Positions 28,489-35,942 of a DNA stretch of 38,608 bases are shown here, piece after piece (the stretch's first letter is position 1; every line of letters starts with the position of its first letter). The notes beneath the pieces are model-generated. The model was not told the origin of the DNA and ran no database searches. It saw only the letters and a list, made by a program, of their open reading frames with translations. Source of the stretch: Candidatus Atribacteria bacterium (GTDB lineage: Bacteria; Bipolaricaulota; Bipolaricaulia; UBA7950; UBA9294); the NCBI GenBank assembly GCA_004525685.1, contig SPBW01000003.1, forward strand, positions 1-38,608, read 5' to 3'. The position numbers and the translations under genes were made by a program.

Positions 28489-29751
28489 CTAGAGCTGGAT
28501 GGATTCGCTGATAGGACGGCGATCCCATTCGGGACTTCGAGGAATGATCTGTCCTGCCTTCATCACCCAATTGACGTTGGCCAACGCGGTGATATCAGCG
28601 AGGGGATTGCGCTCAACGCGAATGAGGTCTGCGATCTTGCCGGGTTCAACTGTGCCCAGATTGTGCTCCTGTCCAAGCGCTTCAGCGCCGATACGTGTCG
28701 CTGACTCGATCGCCTCTGTGGGCGTCAGTCCCAACTGGACCATGTAGCCAATCTCTTCGTGTAGAAGCGCCCAGGGAAAATCGGACATGACGAAGTCTGT
28801 TCCAGCTGCCATTCGGACACCGTGCTTTCTTGCCAGTGCGATCGTTTCGGGGAGCTGATCGACACATCGCTGGAACCATCGTTCACTTTCTTCCAAGTCA
28901 TTGGCATCGCCCCACGGGAACTTCTCTGGAGTCCCTTTCCAGCGCTTAAGGCGAGCCGCAAGATCGTGCTTCACCCACAGTGTGGGGACAAGAATGATGG
29001 ACTTCTCTGTCATGAGCTGCATGGTCGCTTCGTCTATGCAGCTGCCATGTTCGATGACATCGACTCCAGCTCTGGCCGCCATGCCCGTGGTGACGAAGTT
29101 CGCAGCATGGATGGCCACGCGTAGGCCCAATCGGTGTGCCTCATCGACACCGGCGTCAATCTCTGCTTGGCTGAACTCGGGATACTCGGTGCGATGCGAC
29201 GTGAGTAGCTTGATGAAGTCGGCGCCCGCTCTTCGCTCTTCACGAACGGCGTGCCTTATGGCCGAAGGCGTATCGACTTGATGTACGGCACTGGGATCGC
29301 CCGAGCCATGTCCGCCCGTCATGCAGATGCCCTTGCCTGATGTGAAGATGCGCGGACCTATCATCTGTCCACGTTCGATGGCCGTGCGCAGTGCTAGATT
29401 CATGCGCGGACCGCAGACATCGCGAACCGTCGTGATCCCCGCCTGGAGTGCGCTGCGCAGATTGCGTGCAGCAATGATGGTCATGTAGACCGTCGGATCC
29501 CCTTTCGGCGGAATGGGGATGAATTCCTGTGCCGAGACATGTACATGCGCATCGATCAATCCGGGAAGTAGCCACTGGCCGTACGCGTCGATGATGTCTG
29601 CGCCTTCAGGAATGTGGATCATGTCCTCTGAACCGACAGACACGACGCGATCATCCTCGATCATGACGATCGCGTTCTCCAAAGGAGGAGCTCCGGTTCC
29701 ATCGATCAGTGTCGCATGAGTGATGGCTATGAGTCTGGGCTGCGGTGACAT
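28489..29751 (-). CDS. Metal-dependent amidohydrolase (imidazolonepropionase/prolidase-like)
   Basis: 420 aa cytoplasmic hydrolase of the amidohydrolase superfamily. Metal ligands: His69/His71 in DAHVH, the probable carboxylated Lys181 in ADFIKLL, His215 in AIHAAN, His235 in VIEHGS and Asp319 in AAGTDF, a binuclear-type set. The N-terminal and C-terminal strands (TLIDGTGAPPLENAIVMIED; LGTVEPGKIADLI) form the usual beta-sandwich. The subgroup is often called Xaa-Pro dipeptidase-like; the substrate is unknown. The start at 29751 is chosen for AAGGAGGAG seven nt upstream; the frame extends to 29778 without it. It follows hypE on the same strand after 124 nt and may be read from the hyp transcript. 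No clear terminator is seen before mutM's end. Confidence 0.82.
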   Translation of the reverse strand: MSPQPRLIAITHATLIDGTGAPPLENAIVMIEDDRVVSVGSEDMIHIPEGADIIDAYGQWLLPGLIDAHVHVSAQEFIPIPPKGDPTVYMTIIAARNLRSALQAGITTVRDVCGPRMNLALRTAIERGQMIGPRIFTSGKGICMTGGHGSGDPSAVHQVDTPSAIRHAVREERRAGADFIKLLTSHRTEYPEFSQAEIDAGVDEAHRLGLRVAIHAANFVTTGMAARAGVDVIEHGSCIDEATMQLMTEKSIILVPTLWVKHDLAARLKRWKGTPEKFPWGDANDLEESERWFQRCVDQLPETIALARKHGVRMAAGTDFVMSDFPWALLHEEIGYMVQLGLTPTEAIESATRIGAEALGQEHNLGTVEPGKIADLIRVERNPLADITALANVNWVMKAGQIIPRSPEWDRRPISESIQL

Positions 29752-29875
29752 GACGCACTCCTCCTTGGCTGCAAGCAAACGCTACTGCCGGGATCCAACC
29801 AGATCAAGCCGAGAACTGCTTGACCACTCGGAGAACGCAGGGATTCGATATCGCCGCTTGTCCGAAAGATGGGTG

Positions 29876-30901
29876 CTAGCAGATTCTCGGGACGGGGTCA
29901 CCGAGGGGCATGTCCAGGAATCGGCGACCGCCGACATCCGTCGTCACGACGACACGGCCAGGATAATCGATACTGACATGTCCGATGATGGCTGCATCAC
30001 AGCCCAGCGGATGTCGCTGCAGCGTCTCCAGAATCTGAGGAGCGACAGCCGGATCGACGATGAGCACGGCCTTGCCTTCGTTGGCGACCTCAAGCGGCGA
30101 GATGCCGAGAAGATCAGAGAGCGCTTGGACGGCATCTCGGATGGGAATGTCTGACTGCTGGATCTCCACGGTCATGTGCGACTTGCGAGCCATTTCATTG
30201 AGTGCTGCTGCCAATCCGCCACGCGTCGGATCCTTCATTGCGTGGATTCCGCCCAACGGGAGAATCGTCTGGATCATCGGCCAGATCGAGGCCACATCAG
30301 ATACGAGTTCTGTCTCCAGATGGAATTCCTCGCGAGCGGCAAGAAGCGCCATGCCATGATCGCCCAGCGTGCCGGAGACAATCACGACGTCTCCAGGGCG
30401 AGCGCCCGCGTCACCGATGGCCGGATCAGCAAGGCCGATGCCCGTCGTGTTGATGACGATACCATCCAGCTCGCCGCGTCCCATCACCTTGGTGTCCCCA
30501 CAAATAAGCGCTGCCTCGGAGCCAATCAGTGTTTCAGCAAACGACTGTACAATGCGATCAATATCTGCGATAGGGAAGTCCTCTTCGATGATGACGGCCA
30601 AACTCAAGGCGAGTGGTTTCGCGCCCATGACAGCCAGATCATTGAGCGTGCCGGCCGCGGCCAAGGTTCCGATGTTGCCGCCCGGGAAGAAGATCGGCTT
30701 GACCACGTGACTGTCTGTTGTCATCACCAATTCACCCGATGTGGGGAGAGCAATCGTGGCACCGTCATCCATGTCGGACAGGTTGATGCGTCCGGCAGAC
30801 GATGCCGCGAAGTGAGGCAACACATGCTCTGCCAGAAGCTTACCCATCAATTCGCCGCCAGCGCCATGCAACGGGGAAATGCGATCATCGGTGTGTGTCA
30901 T
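29876..30901 (-). CDS. hypE: Hydrogenase maturation protein HypE (carbamoyl dehydratase)
   Basis: 341 aa. HypE receives a carbamoyl group from HypF on its C-terminal cysteine and dehydrates it with ATP to a thiocyanate, the source of the CN ligands of the NiFe-hydrogenase iron. The invariant C-terminus PRIC is present. The PurM-like body shows SPLHGAGGELMGKLL, TTDSHVVKPIFFPGGNIGTL, NDLAVMGAKPLALSL, ICGDTKVMGRGELDGIVINT, KDPTRGGLAAALNE and EVANEGKAVLIV. The ATG (30899-30901) overlaps the hypD stop by 4 nt. HypF, HypA, HypB and hydrogenase subunits are not in the window. Confidence 0.96.
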   Translation of the reverse strand: MTHTDDRISPLHGAGGELMGKLLAEHVLPHFAASSAGRINLSDMDDGATIALPTSGELVMTTDSHVVKPIFFPGGNIGTLAAAGTLNDLAVMGAKPLALSLAVIIEEDFPIADIDRIVQSFAETLIGSEAALICGDTKVMGRGELDGIVINTTGIGLADPAIGDAGARPGDVVIVSGTLGDHGMALLAAREEFHLETELVSDVASIWPMIQTILPLGGIHAMKDPTRGGLAAALNEMARKSHMTVEIQQSDIPIRDAVQALSDLLGISPLEVANEGKAVLIVDPAVAPQILETLQRHPLGCDAAIIGHVSIDYPGRVVVTTDVGGRRFLDMPLGDPVPRIC

Positions 30902-31983
30902 GGGAGCTCGCGACCTCCGTAGCGGAACCAAATGCTGCATGCCCCTTCAGAGCCAACCATGCAGGGGCCGACGGGAGTCAACGGCGTGCAGCGTGTCCCA
31001 AACAGCGGGCAATCAGTTGGCGTGGCTCGGGCGGTTAACACATCAGCGCACCGACACCCGGGAATGTCTTCATCACCCGTCACGCCTTCGATTTGGAATC
31101 TCGCTCGTGCATCAAACTGGGAGAATTCGGGACGCAGGCGAACGCCCGAGTTAGGAATCGTCCCGATCCCTCGCCAACGGACATCGGCAGATTCGAACAC
31201 CGTCTCGATCAGGAGCTGCGCCACCGTGTTCCCTTCATCAGCAACAGCGCGGGGGAACCCGTTCTCCACGAATCCCTTGCCATCACGAATCTGCCTGAGA
31301 ATGAGTGCGATTGCATAAAGAATATCAAGCGGCTCAAACCCGCCGACAACGACCGGAATCTCAAACTTGCCGAGATGTTGCCGATACGGAGCGAGTCCGA
31401 GGATTGTCGAGACGTGACCGGGAGCCAAATACCCGTCGATGTTCGTGCCCGGCATGCCAAGTAGCACGCCCATGGCTTCAGGGATCTTCTTGTGCGAGAC
31501 GAGAACCGATAGGTTTGCAGGCGGATCATCAAGCAGAATGGCTGCGGTCATCGGCGTTGTCGTCTCGAAGCCGACGGCGAAGAACACAACTTGTCGGTCC
31601 GTTTCTCGCGCAATCCTGACGGCTTCGTCTGTAGATAGAACCACGCGAATGTCGCATCCCTTGGAGCGTGCTTGTTCCAGTGTCAGCCGAGTGCCAGGCA
31701 CGCGCGTCATATCGCCGAACGTGCAGAGGATGGCACCCGCCTCAGCAATCTGAACGGCGGCATCGATATCGGCAGTTGGTGTTACGCAGACGGGGCAGCC
31801 AGGCCCCTCTAGGACTTCGACGGTATCTGGCAGAAAGCGACGCAACCCATGTTGCGTAATCGCCATCTCGTGCGTGCCGCACACATGAACGATTTTGACC
31901 GGCCTCGGCGGAGCGAGAATGGCAATGGCATCCGCCAGCTGGCGTGCACGAACAGGATCTGAAAGCTGAAACGGCCGTGCCAT
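30898..31983 (-). CDS. hypD: Hydrogenase maturation protein HypD
   Basis: 361 aa iron-sulfur protein that scaffolds assembly of Fe(CN)2CO with HypC. CGTHEMAITQHGLR, the GPGCPVCVTP motif, FFAVGFETTTPMTAA, GYLAPGHVSTILG and PVVVGGFEPLD are all classic, as are the C-terminal [4Fe-4S] cysteines (GCRCADVL, DCPLFGTRCTPLTPVGPCMV). Starts one base inside hypC's stop (TAATG) and ends in a 4-nt overlap with hypE, a fully coupled trio. Confidence 0.97.
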   Translation of the reverse strand: MARPFQLSDPVRARQLADAIAILAPPRPVKIVHVCGTHEMAITQHGLRRFLPDTVEVLEGPGCPVCVTPTADIDAAVQIAEAGAILCTFGDMTRVPGTRLTLEQARSKGCDIRVVLSTDEAVRIARETDRQVVFFAVGFETTTPMTAAILLDDPPANLSVLVSHKKIPEAMGVLLGMPGTNIDGYLAPGHVSTILGLAPYRQHLGKFEIPVVVGGFEPLDILYAIALILRQIRDGKGFVENGFPRAVADEGNTVAQLLIETVFESADVRWRGIGTIPNSGVRLRPEFSQFDARARFQIEGVTGDEDIPGCRCADVLTARATPTDCPLFGTRCTPLTPVGPCMVGSEGACSIWFRYGGRELP

Positions 31984-32378
31984 TAGGACTCGCTCTTGGA
32001 GCTGGCGTTCTGTTCCTTACCAGCACGAGAACGCTTCGCGTTCTCGTCCGAACTCAACTCAGCCTGCCGGTCAGAGCGCCTGACGTCACCAACCGGAGAA
32101 CGCTTTGCGTTCTCCAACGAACTCAATTCATCTCTCTGAACTGAGTTCGCGTTCGCACCCAGCGAGTCTGCTAACTCGTCAAATAGTTTGAGCGTCTCCT
32201 CGCCATCCTCAGGAGAGAGGCGGCGAATGGCAAAGCCGGTATGAATGAGGACGTAGTCGCCTGGAGCCAGAGGCTCGGTCAGCGTGTCTAAACGCGTTGT
32301 CGTACGCACGCCGTTGTAGTCGACGACGGCTTCGTTATCTGTAATGGAGATTACCTTCGCAGGAGCTGCCAAGCACAT
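31983..32378 (-). CDS. hypC: Hydrogenase maturation chaperone HypC with unusual repeat-bearing C-terminal tail
   Basis: 131 aa; the family is normally about 75-95. The N-terminal 73 residues are a standard HypC: MCLAAPAKVI with the essential Cys2, and DYVLIHTGFAIRRL with His46. HypC carries the Fe(CN)2CO unit between HypD and the hydrogenase large subunit. Residues about 75-131 are a hydrophilic, Ser/Glu/Lys/Arg-rich tail with two copies of ELSS-x-ENAKRS 23 residues apart. At the DNA level these copies are near-identical blocks, each with a palindrome (see the repeat entries), so the tail probably arose by insertion of palindromic repeats that kept the frame open. The HypD start is coupled to its stop, so the tail is translated if the annotation is right. 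Confidence 0.93.
   Translation of the reverse strand: MCLAAPAKVISITDNEAVVDYNGVRTTTRLDTLTEPLAPGDYVLIHTGFAIRRLSPEDGEETLKLFDELADSLGANANSVQRDELSSLENAKRSPVGDVRRSDRQAELSSDENAKRSRAGKEQNASSKSES
32025..32149. repeat. Palindromic direct-repeat cluster inside the 3' end of hypC
   Basis: Two direct repeats, 69 bp apart. Copy 1 has a 10-bp hairpin at 32025-32047 (ACGAGAACGC-TTC-GCGTTCTCGT). Copy 2 has a 9-bp hairpin at 32095-32115 (GGAGAACGC-TTT-GCGTTCTCC). Each hairpin is followed by CGAACTCAAYTCA. The second trailing block (32118-32130) is also mirrored at 32137-32149 as an inverted copy (12 of 13 bases) across a 6-nt loop. The unit length is a multiple of three. It resembles small nested palindromic elements that insert in coding regions. 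Confidence 0.75.
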
Positions 32379-32396
32379 GTTGAATCACCGGTCGGG

Positions 32397-32402
32397 ATTA
32401 TA
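32397..32402 (-). promoter_or_regulatory. -10 box (TATAAT) for the hypCDE operon
   Basis: On the minus strand a perfect TATAAT lies about 19 nt before the hypC ATG (32378). The best -35 candidate, TTGCTG, is 20 bp upstream, too far for an ideal promoter. Divergent from the hydrolase gene at 32503, whose own -10-like TATACT is at 32473-32478. Confidence 0.4.
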
Positions 32403-32502
32403 TCGCAGGAGAGCGCCGATCTCAGCAAGTCCGTTGAATTGGGCAGTTGCAGCCACGGGGTGGAGCGGCTGATATACTCTGCCAAAGAGCGAGGTGCCTA
32501 CG

Positions 32503-33309
32503 ATGGCCCATCCATTCGAGTACGACGTACAAGCAGCATTCGACGCTCGCCTTGTGAGTGAACGGCAACAGCAAGGCGTTATGCAATCTGAGCTAACCTA
32601 CATGGCGACATCGAATCAACGGCGTGCGGCATCTCTCCTTCGTCCGATTGGCGACGGCCCGTTTGCTGTCGTCCTCTACGTACACTGGTACGAACCCCAC
32701 GCTTGCGATTCCAATCGCACTCAGTTTCTGGATGAGGCGAAGGCCATGGCATCAAAGGGCGTCATGTCTCTACTCATTGAAACGATGTGGTCGGACAGGG
32801 AGTGGTTTCTCAAGCGCACACAGGCTGGTGACTACGATGCTTCCGTTCAGCAAGTGATTGAGCTGCGCCGTGCCATGGATCTCTTGCTCTCGCAACCAGA
32901 TGTCGATCCAGAGCGATTCGCCTATGTCGGGCACGACTTTGGAGCCATGTATGGTGTGCTCGCCGGCAGTGTTGACGCGCGTCCTTCGTGCTACGTCCTG
33001 ATGGCGGGCACGCCTCGATTCCCGGATTGGCTCCTCTACTATCCACAATTGGACGGCGATGAACGCGCCGAGTTCATCGAGCAGATGAAGTTCTTGGATC
33101 CGATTGAGCGCGTGGGTCGGCTATCGTCGACTCCGATTCTGTTCCAGTTTGGGAATTTGGATCCACACGTGCCCGTCGAGCGTGCGCATGCCTTCACAGA
33201 TGCTGCTGGCGAAGGCGCAGAGTCGCGATCCTACGAGGCCGGCCACGACCTGAATGACCAGGCGCGGAGGGATCGGATGGCGTGGCTTGAGATGAAGCTG
33301 CGCCTGTAG
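32503..33309 (+). CDS. Dienelactone-hydrolase-like alpha/beta hydrolase with Asp at the nucleophile position
   Basis: 268 aa alpha/beta-hydrolase fold protein. The nucleophile elbow reads YVGHDFGAMYG, so the usual Ser/Cys of GxSxG is Asp145; the acid/His partners appear to be Asp220 (FGNLDPHVP) and His248 (EAGHDLND). An Asp nucleophile is known in haloalkane dehalogenases and epoxide hydrolases, which form an ester intermediate with the enzyme. Here the overall layout (VVLYVHWYEPH oxyanion region, short cap) is nearer dienelactone hydrolase. No signal peptide. The ATG at 32503 follows GAGGTG by 6 nt. Real substrate unknown; a non-catalytic role is also possible. Confidence 0.7.
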   Translation: MAHPFEYDVQAAFDARLVSERQQQGVMQSELTYMATSNQRRAASLLRPIGDGPFAVVLYVHWYEPHACDSNRTQFLDEAKAMASKGVMSLLIETMWSDREWFLKRTQAGDYDASVQQVIELRRAMDLLLSQPDVDPERFAYVGHDFGAMYGVLAGSVDARPSCYVLMAGTPRFPDWLLYYPQLDGDERAEFIEQMKFLDPIERVGRLSSTPILFQFGNLDPHVPVERAHAFTDAAGEGAESRSYEAGHDLNDQARRDRMAWLEMKLRL

Positions 33310-33432
33310 ATGGTTTGAGGATCGCGACCGCCTTGGCGCGAGTTGCAGAGAATCATCTGTCCGCTAATCAGTTGAAGAAGAAGGAATACTCAGGCTAGAG
33401 GCAGCCAATCCAACGTGCACAGCGGAGGCGTA

Positions 33433-33855
33433 ATGGCAGATGAGCCAATCATGACGCTTGAGAGCAAACTGAGCGTGCTGGCTGAAGATCTTGGCAAGAT
33501 CGTTGACTGGAAATGGGATGGTCGGTTTAGCACGGCGGTGGGAGAGTTTGCGGCCACTGAGAAGGATCGCGTGCTTGGCGTGCTAGAGAAACATCTGGTC
33601 TCCACTTGGGATTCTCTGACGGTGAAGGATGCGCCGGATGTTGTCCAGGAGATCTCAAAGAAACTGGGTGGCCTGATGTCCGGGCAGTTGCTCCTTCTTT
33701 CAGACTCAAGACAAGCGGCCTGCATCTTCTGTGCATGGTGGCCGTGGGGCAGCGGGGCGAAGATTTCGATTCGCATCGCTCCATTCAATACGTCGCTTGC
33801 TGACGAGGACGCCACAGCATTGACAGCTCAGTTTCGAGAGGTGTTCAAGATCTGA
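33433..33855 (+). CDS. Hypothetical protein, 140 aa
   Basis: Not recognised. The ATG has GGAGG 4-8 nt upstream. The product is soluble, with alternating helical stretches (MTLESKLSVLAEDLGKIVDW; APDVVQEISKKLGGLM) and a beta-type centre with an aromatic cluster (CIFCAWWPWGSGAKISIRIA). No signal peptide or membrane segment. Codon use looks like that of its neighbours. It stands alone between the hydrolase and a convergent DUF4438 gene, with a hairpin 42 nt after its stop. Confidence 0.6.
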   Translation: MADEPIMTLESKLSVLAEDLGKIVDWKWDGRFSTAVGEFAATEKDRVLGVLEKHLVSTWDSLTVKDAPDVVQEISKKLGGLMSGQLLLLSDSRQAACIFCAWWPWGSGAKISIRIAPFNTSLADEDATALTAQFREVFKI

Positions 33856-33897
33856 CCGACTGCTTCGCTTCGAGTAAGAACGCCCTACAGCCGATTG

Positions 33898-33930
33898 GCC
33901 ACCCGCAAGGCCGAGTGCGCTGCGGGTGGC
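33898..33930. terminator. Hairpin between convergent genes, probable terminator
   Basis: A perfect 10-bp GC-rich stem, GCCACCCGCA / TGCGGGTGGC, with a 13-nt loop, between the stop at 33855 (+) and the stop at 33954 (-). No long T-run follows on either strand, so termination may be weak; position and stem strength are the only support. Confidence 0.45.
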
Positions 33931-33953
33931 ATCTTGCTGTCCGACGTTGTTTC

Positions 33954-34853
33954 TTACTTGTCCTTCTTCGGCTCAACGGACGTGCCATGACCGAGGATAT
34001 CGGCGATATTAGCCTTTGGATCGATGATGGGTTCGATGCGTGAGGTTCCACATGTGATCAGCGTGGTCACGCCGGGACCGTGGCCTGACAAGAGACAATC
34101 CGAATGCACGACGATGCCAATGGTGATCGAACCCTTGCGATAGGTGCGGCCGTAGCGGTTGTCGTGATCAAGCAGGGCGACGAAATCGCCGAAGCGGATC
34201 TTGTCGAGGCCGTACTGGGCAACCGTCTCGGGATCGCTGGTCATGATATCGTAATCGCCGGTTCCTGGCATGGTGGCGCCGACGCCAGATCCCATGCAAG
34301 GCGCAGGCACGAGCGTTGTGACAGGGACACGGAGCTTGCCGCCTATTTCCTGAATGTTCATCTTGTGCAGCAACTGCGGATCGAGATTGAATAGCGAGAT
34401 CTCTGGATAATCGATCAGCTTCAGTCCCTGTCCACGACCACGAATGATGATGTCATCTTCGTACGACATCTTCTCCTTGACCTCACGTGGGAACTCGACC
34501 ACCACATGCTCGCTGCCACCGTGATGGCCGATGGCGTAGCCCGTGCTGCCTTCTGCTTTTCCAGAAGTGAGGATGGCCTTGTTGCCAGCGCAGGCATAAA
34601 GCTGAAGCGATACATTGGGATGCTCGAACGGCTTCTTCGAGTTGGCGGTGCAGCTGACGCTGGGTTCGACATGATCGCCCGCCCAGCCAAAAGCCGAGTC
34701 TCCGACTGCAACGTTGGTTGTGATGCCGCCGATGCTGGGCAGAACGAACGGTGCGCCTTCATGATCGACGCTCCAATGTGCCCTTCCTCGTGGCATGCCG
34801 GGATTGCACTGCAGCAGGAATTCTACGACTTTTTCTTCGTTTGTCTTGAGCAT
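33954..34853 (-). CDS. DUF4438 family protein
   Basis: 299 aa cytoplasmic protein of the DUF4438 family, which I recall mainly from Thermotoga-like and other anaerobic or thermophilic bacteria; no enzymatic function is established. Characteristic segments: [77 protein letters not shown], and [20 protein letters not shown]. Conserved His/Asp/Cys clusters hint at a ligand- or metal-binding site. GGAGG lies 5 nt before the ATG, and a TACAAT box (minus strand, 34888-34883) could be its -10, with the palindrome at 34903-34920 just upstream of it. Confidence 0.8.
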   Translation of the reverse strand: MLKTNEEKVVEFLLQCNPGMPRGRAHWSVDHEGAPFVLPSIGGITTNVAVGDSAFGWAGDHVEPSVSCTANSKKPFEHPNVSLQLYACAGNKAILTSGKAEGSTGYAIGHHGGSEHVVVEFPREVKEKMSYEDDIIIRGRGQGLKLIDYPEISLFNLDPQLLHKMNIQEIGGKLRVPVTTLVPAPCMGSGVGATMPGTGDYDIMTSDPETVAQYGLDKIRFGDFVALLDHDNRYGRTYRKGSITIGIVVHSDCLLSGHGPGVTTLITCGTSRIEPIIDPKANIADILGHGTSVEPKKDK

Positions 34854-34902
34854 ACTGCCTCCAGGAGTAAGTGATTGCCTCCATTGTAGCGTGAGTCCTC
34901 AA

Positions 34903-34920
34903 TCGATTCTTGCGAATCGA
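34903..34920. promoter_or_regulatory. Palindrome TCGATTC-TTGC-GAATCGA, possible operator
   Basis: A perfect 7-bp inverted repeat with a TTGC centre, in the divergent gap between DUF4438 and the ATL operon. It shares the core TTCTTGCGAA with the palindrome at 27409-27424. It overlaps the expected -35 zone of the minus-strand promoter and lies 60 bp before the ATL start. Confidence 0.35.
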
Positions 34921-34980
34921 AGCCGTTCGACGTAGGCTTGCGAAGCGTCAGCGAAAACCTCAACGCGCAAGGTGATTCCA

Positions 34981-35295
34981 ATGGCAAGCAGCCTGTATGA
35001 GCGTATCTACGAAGCCGTCATGCAGATTCCCGAAGGGTGCGTTTCCACCTACGGTCAGATCGCCGGAATGGCAGGGATTCCCCGCGGCGCTCGCCAAGTG
35101 GGCTACGCCATGGCAGCACTCGGCCGTGGAAGACCTCGGCCAGAAGTTCCATGGCATCGCGTGGTCAATGCCAAGGGCGAATCGAGCATTGGCGAAGAAC
35201 AAATCGCCCGTTTGGAAGCCGAAGGCGTGGTCTTCGATGAGAAGGGGCGCGTCGACCTGAAAGTCTTCGGCTGGGATGGATTGGAGGGATTTTGA
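34981..35295 (+). CDS. Alkyltransferase-like protein (ATL), non-catalytic MGMT homologue
   Basis: 104 aa. Corresponds to the C-terminal domain of O6-alkylguanine-DNA alkyltransferase with the reactive Cys replaced: PWHRVV (Trp58) instead of PCHRVV. The helix-turn-helix Arg finger is in PRGARQVGYAM (Arg39) and the base-flipping Tyr24 in STYGQIAG. In known ATLs such proteins bind and flag O6-alkylguanine for nucleotide excision repair. The ATG at 34981 follows AAGGTGA; a GTG at 34972 would add three residues. Its stop overlaps the TTG start of the next gene (TTGA), making it the first gene of a coupled three-gene unit with a lipoprotein and EndoQ. Confidence 0.92.
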   Translation: MASSLYERIYEAVMQIPEGCVSTYGQIAGMAGIPRGARQVGYAMAALGRGRPRPEVPWHRVVNAKGESSIGEEQIARLEAEGVVFDEKGRVDLKVFGWDGLEGF

Positions 35296-35942
35296 AATTT
35301 CGGCTTGTGATGCTTGTTGTTCTCTGTGTGACTGCCGGTGTCATAAGCGGCTGCATCGGACCGATCGAACGGCCGGTGGCCGATTTTGACTGGTGTCCTA
35401 ACGGCTACTTGGGCAATCTCGACTACCAGTTCACCTCCACTTCCAGGTCGCCTCAAGGGACATGGATCGAGTCGATGGAGTGGGAATTTGACGATGGGAC
35501 CCCGCCCGATGCGGCCTGGGATGCCTGGCACCGATTCGAGGACGAAGGTCGCTATCATGTGACCTTGACAGTCAAGGATTCGCGCGGCGTGCCGGGTACG
35601 GTCACCAGGGAAGTCAACGTGTTCCCTGCGGTCGAGGTGTTCCCAAATTGGCAACTCACCTTGGGTTGGCCGATACGCGTCGCTGGCATCATCGCCAATC
35701 GTGCGGATGTGAGGCTTGATGCCGTTGTCGTTAAGGCGAAATTCTACGATACGGATGGTGTGAGGATCGCGGATGGCACGGTGACGATTGATGACATCGC
35801 ACCAGGCGAGAAAGTGGCCTACTCGATTGATGCACCGGAATACTCAGCGCGTATCTTCCACGCTACGGTGGAGATCGACTCGTTTGTCGCCGATTGCGGC
35901 AATCCCTGGTTCATGCCGTTTGCCGATCAAGAGATCCAGTGA
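35292..35942 (+). CDS. PKD-domain lipoprotein
   Basis: 216 aa exported lipoprotein. The signal peptide MKFRLVMLVVLCVTAGVISG ends in the lipobox ISGC (Cys21). Residues about 28-115 form a PKD domain: VADFDWCPNG, MEWEFDDGTPP, HRFEDEGRYHVTLTVKDSRG. The C-terminal part (VRVAGIIANRADVRLDAVVV-like, FYDTDGVRIADG, IAPGEKVAYSID) resembles an FxLYD-type beta domain. The start is a TTG, preferred because GGAGGGA lies just upstream and it supplies the positively charged n-region; GTG 35307 and ATG 35310 are alternatives. It overlaps both ATL (TTGA) and endoQ (GTGA). The link between an envelope lipoprotein and two DNA-repair genes is unexplained. Confidence 0.82.
   Translation: MKFRLVMLVVLCVTAGVISGCIGPIERPVADFDWCPNGYLGNLDYQFTSTSRSPQGTWIESMEWEFDDGTPPDAAWDAWHRFEDEGRYHVTLTVKDSRGVPGTVTREVNVFPAVEVFPNWQLTLGWPIRVAGIIANRADVRLDAVVVKAKFYDTDGVRIADGTVTIDDIAPGEKVAYSIDAPEYSARIFHATVEIDSFVADCGNPWFMPFADQEIQ

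Noticed and set aside
30176-30922. 248-aa open frame on the plus strand opposite hypE
   Set aside because: Antisense to hypE with its conserved PRIC end; the sequence has no recognisable domain.
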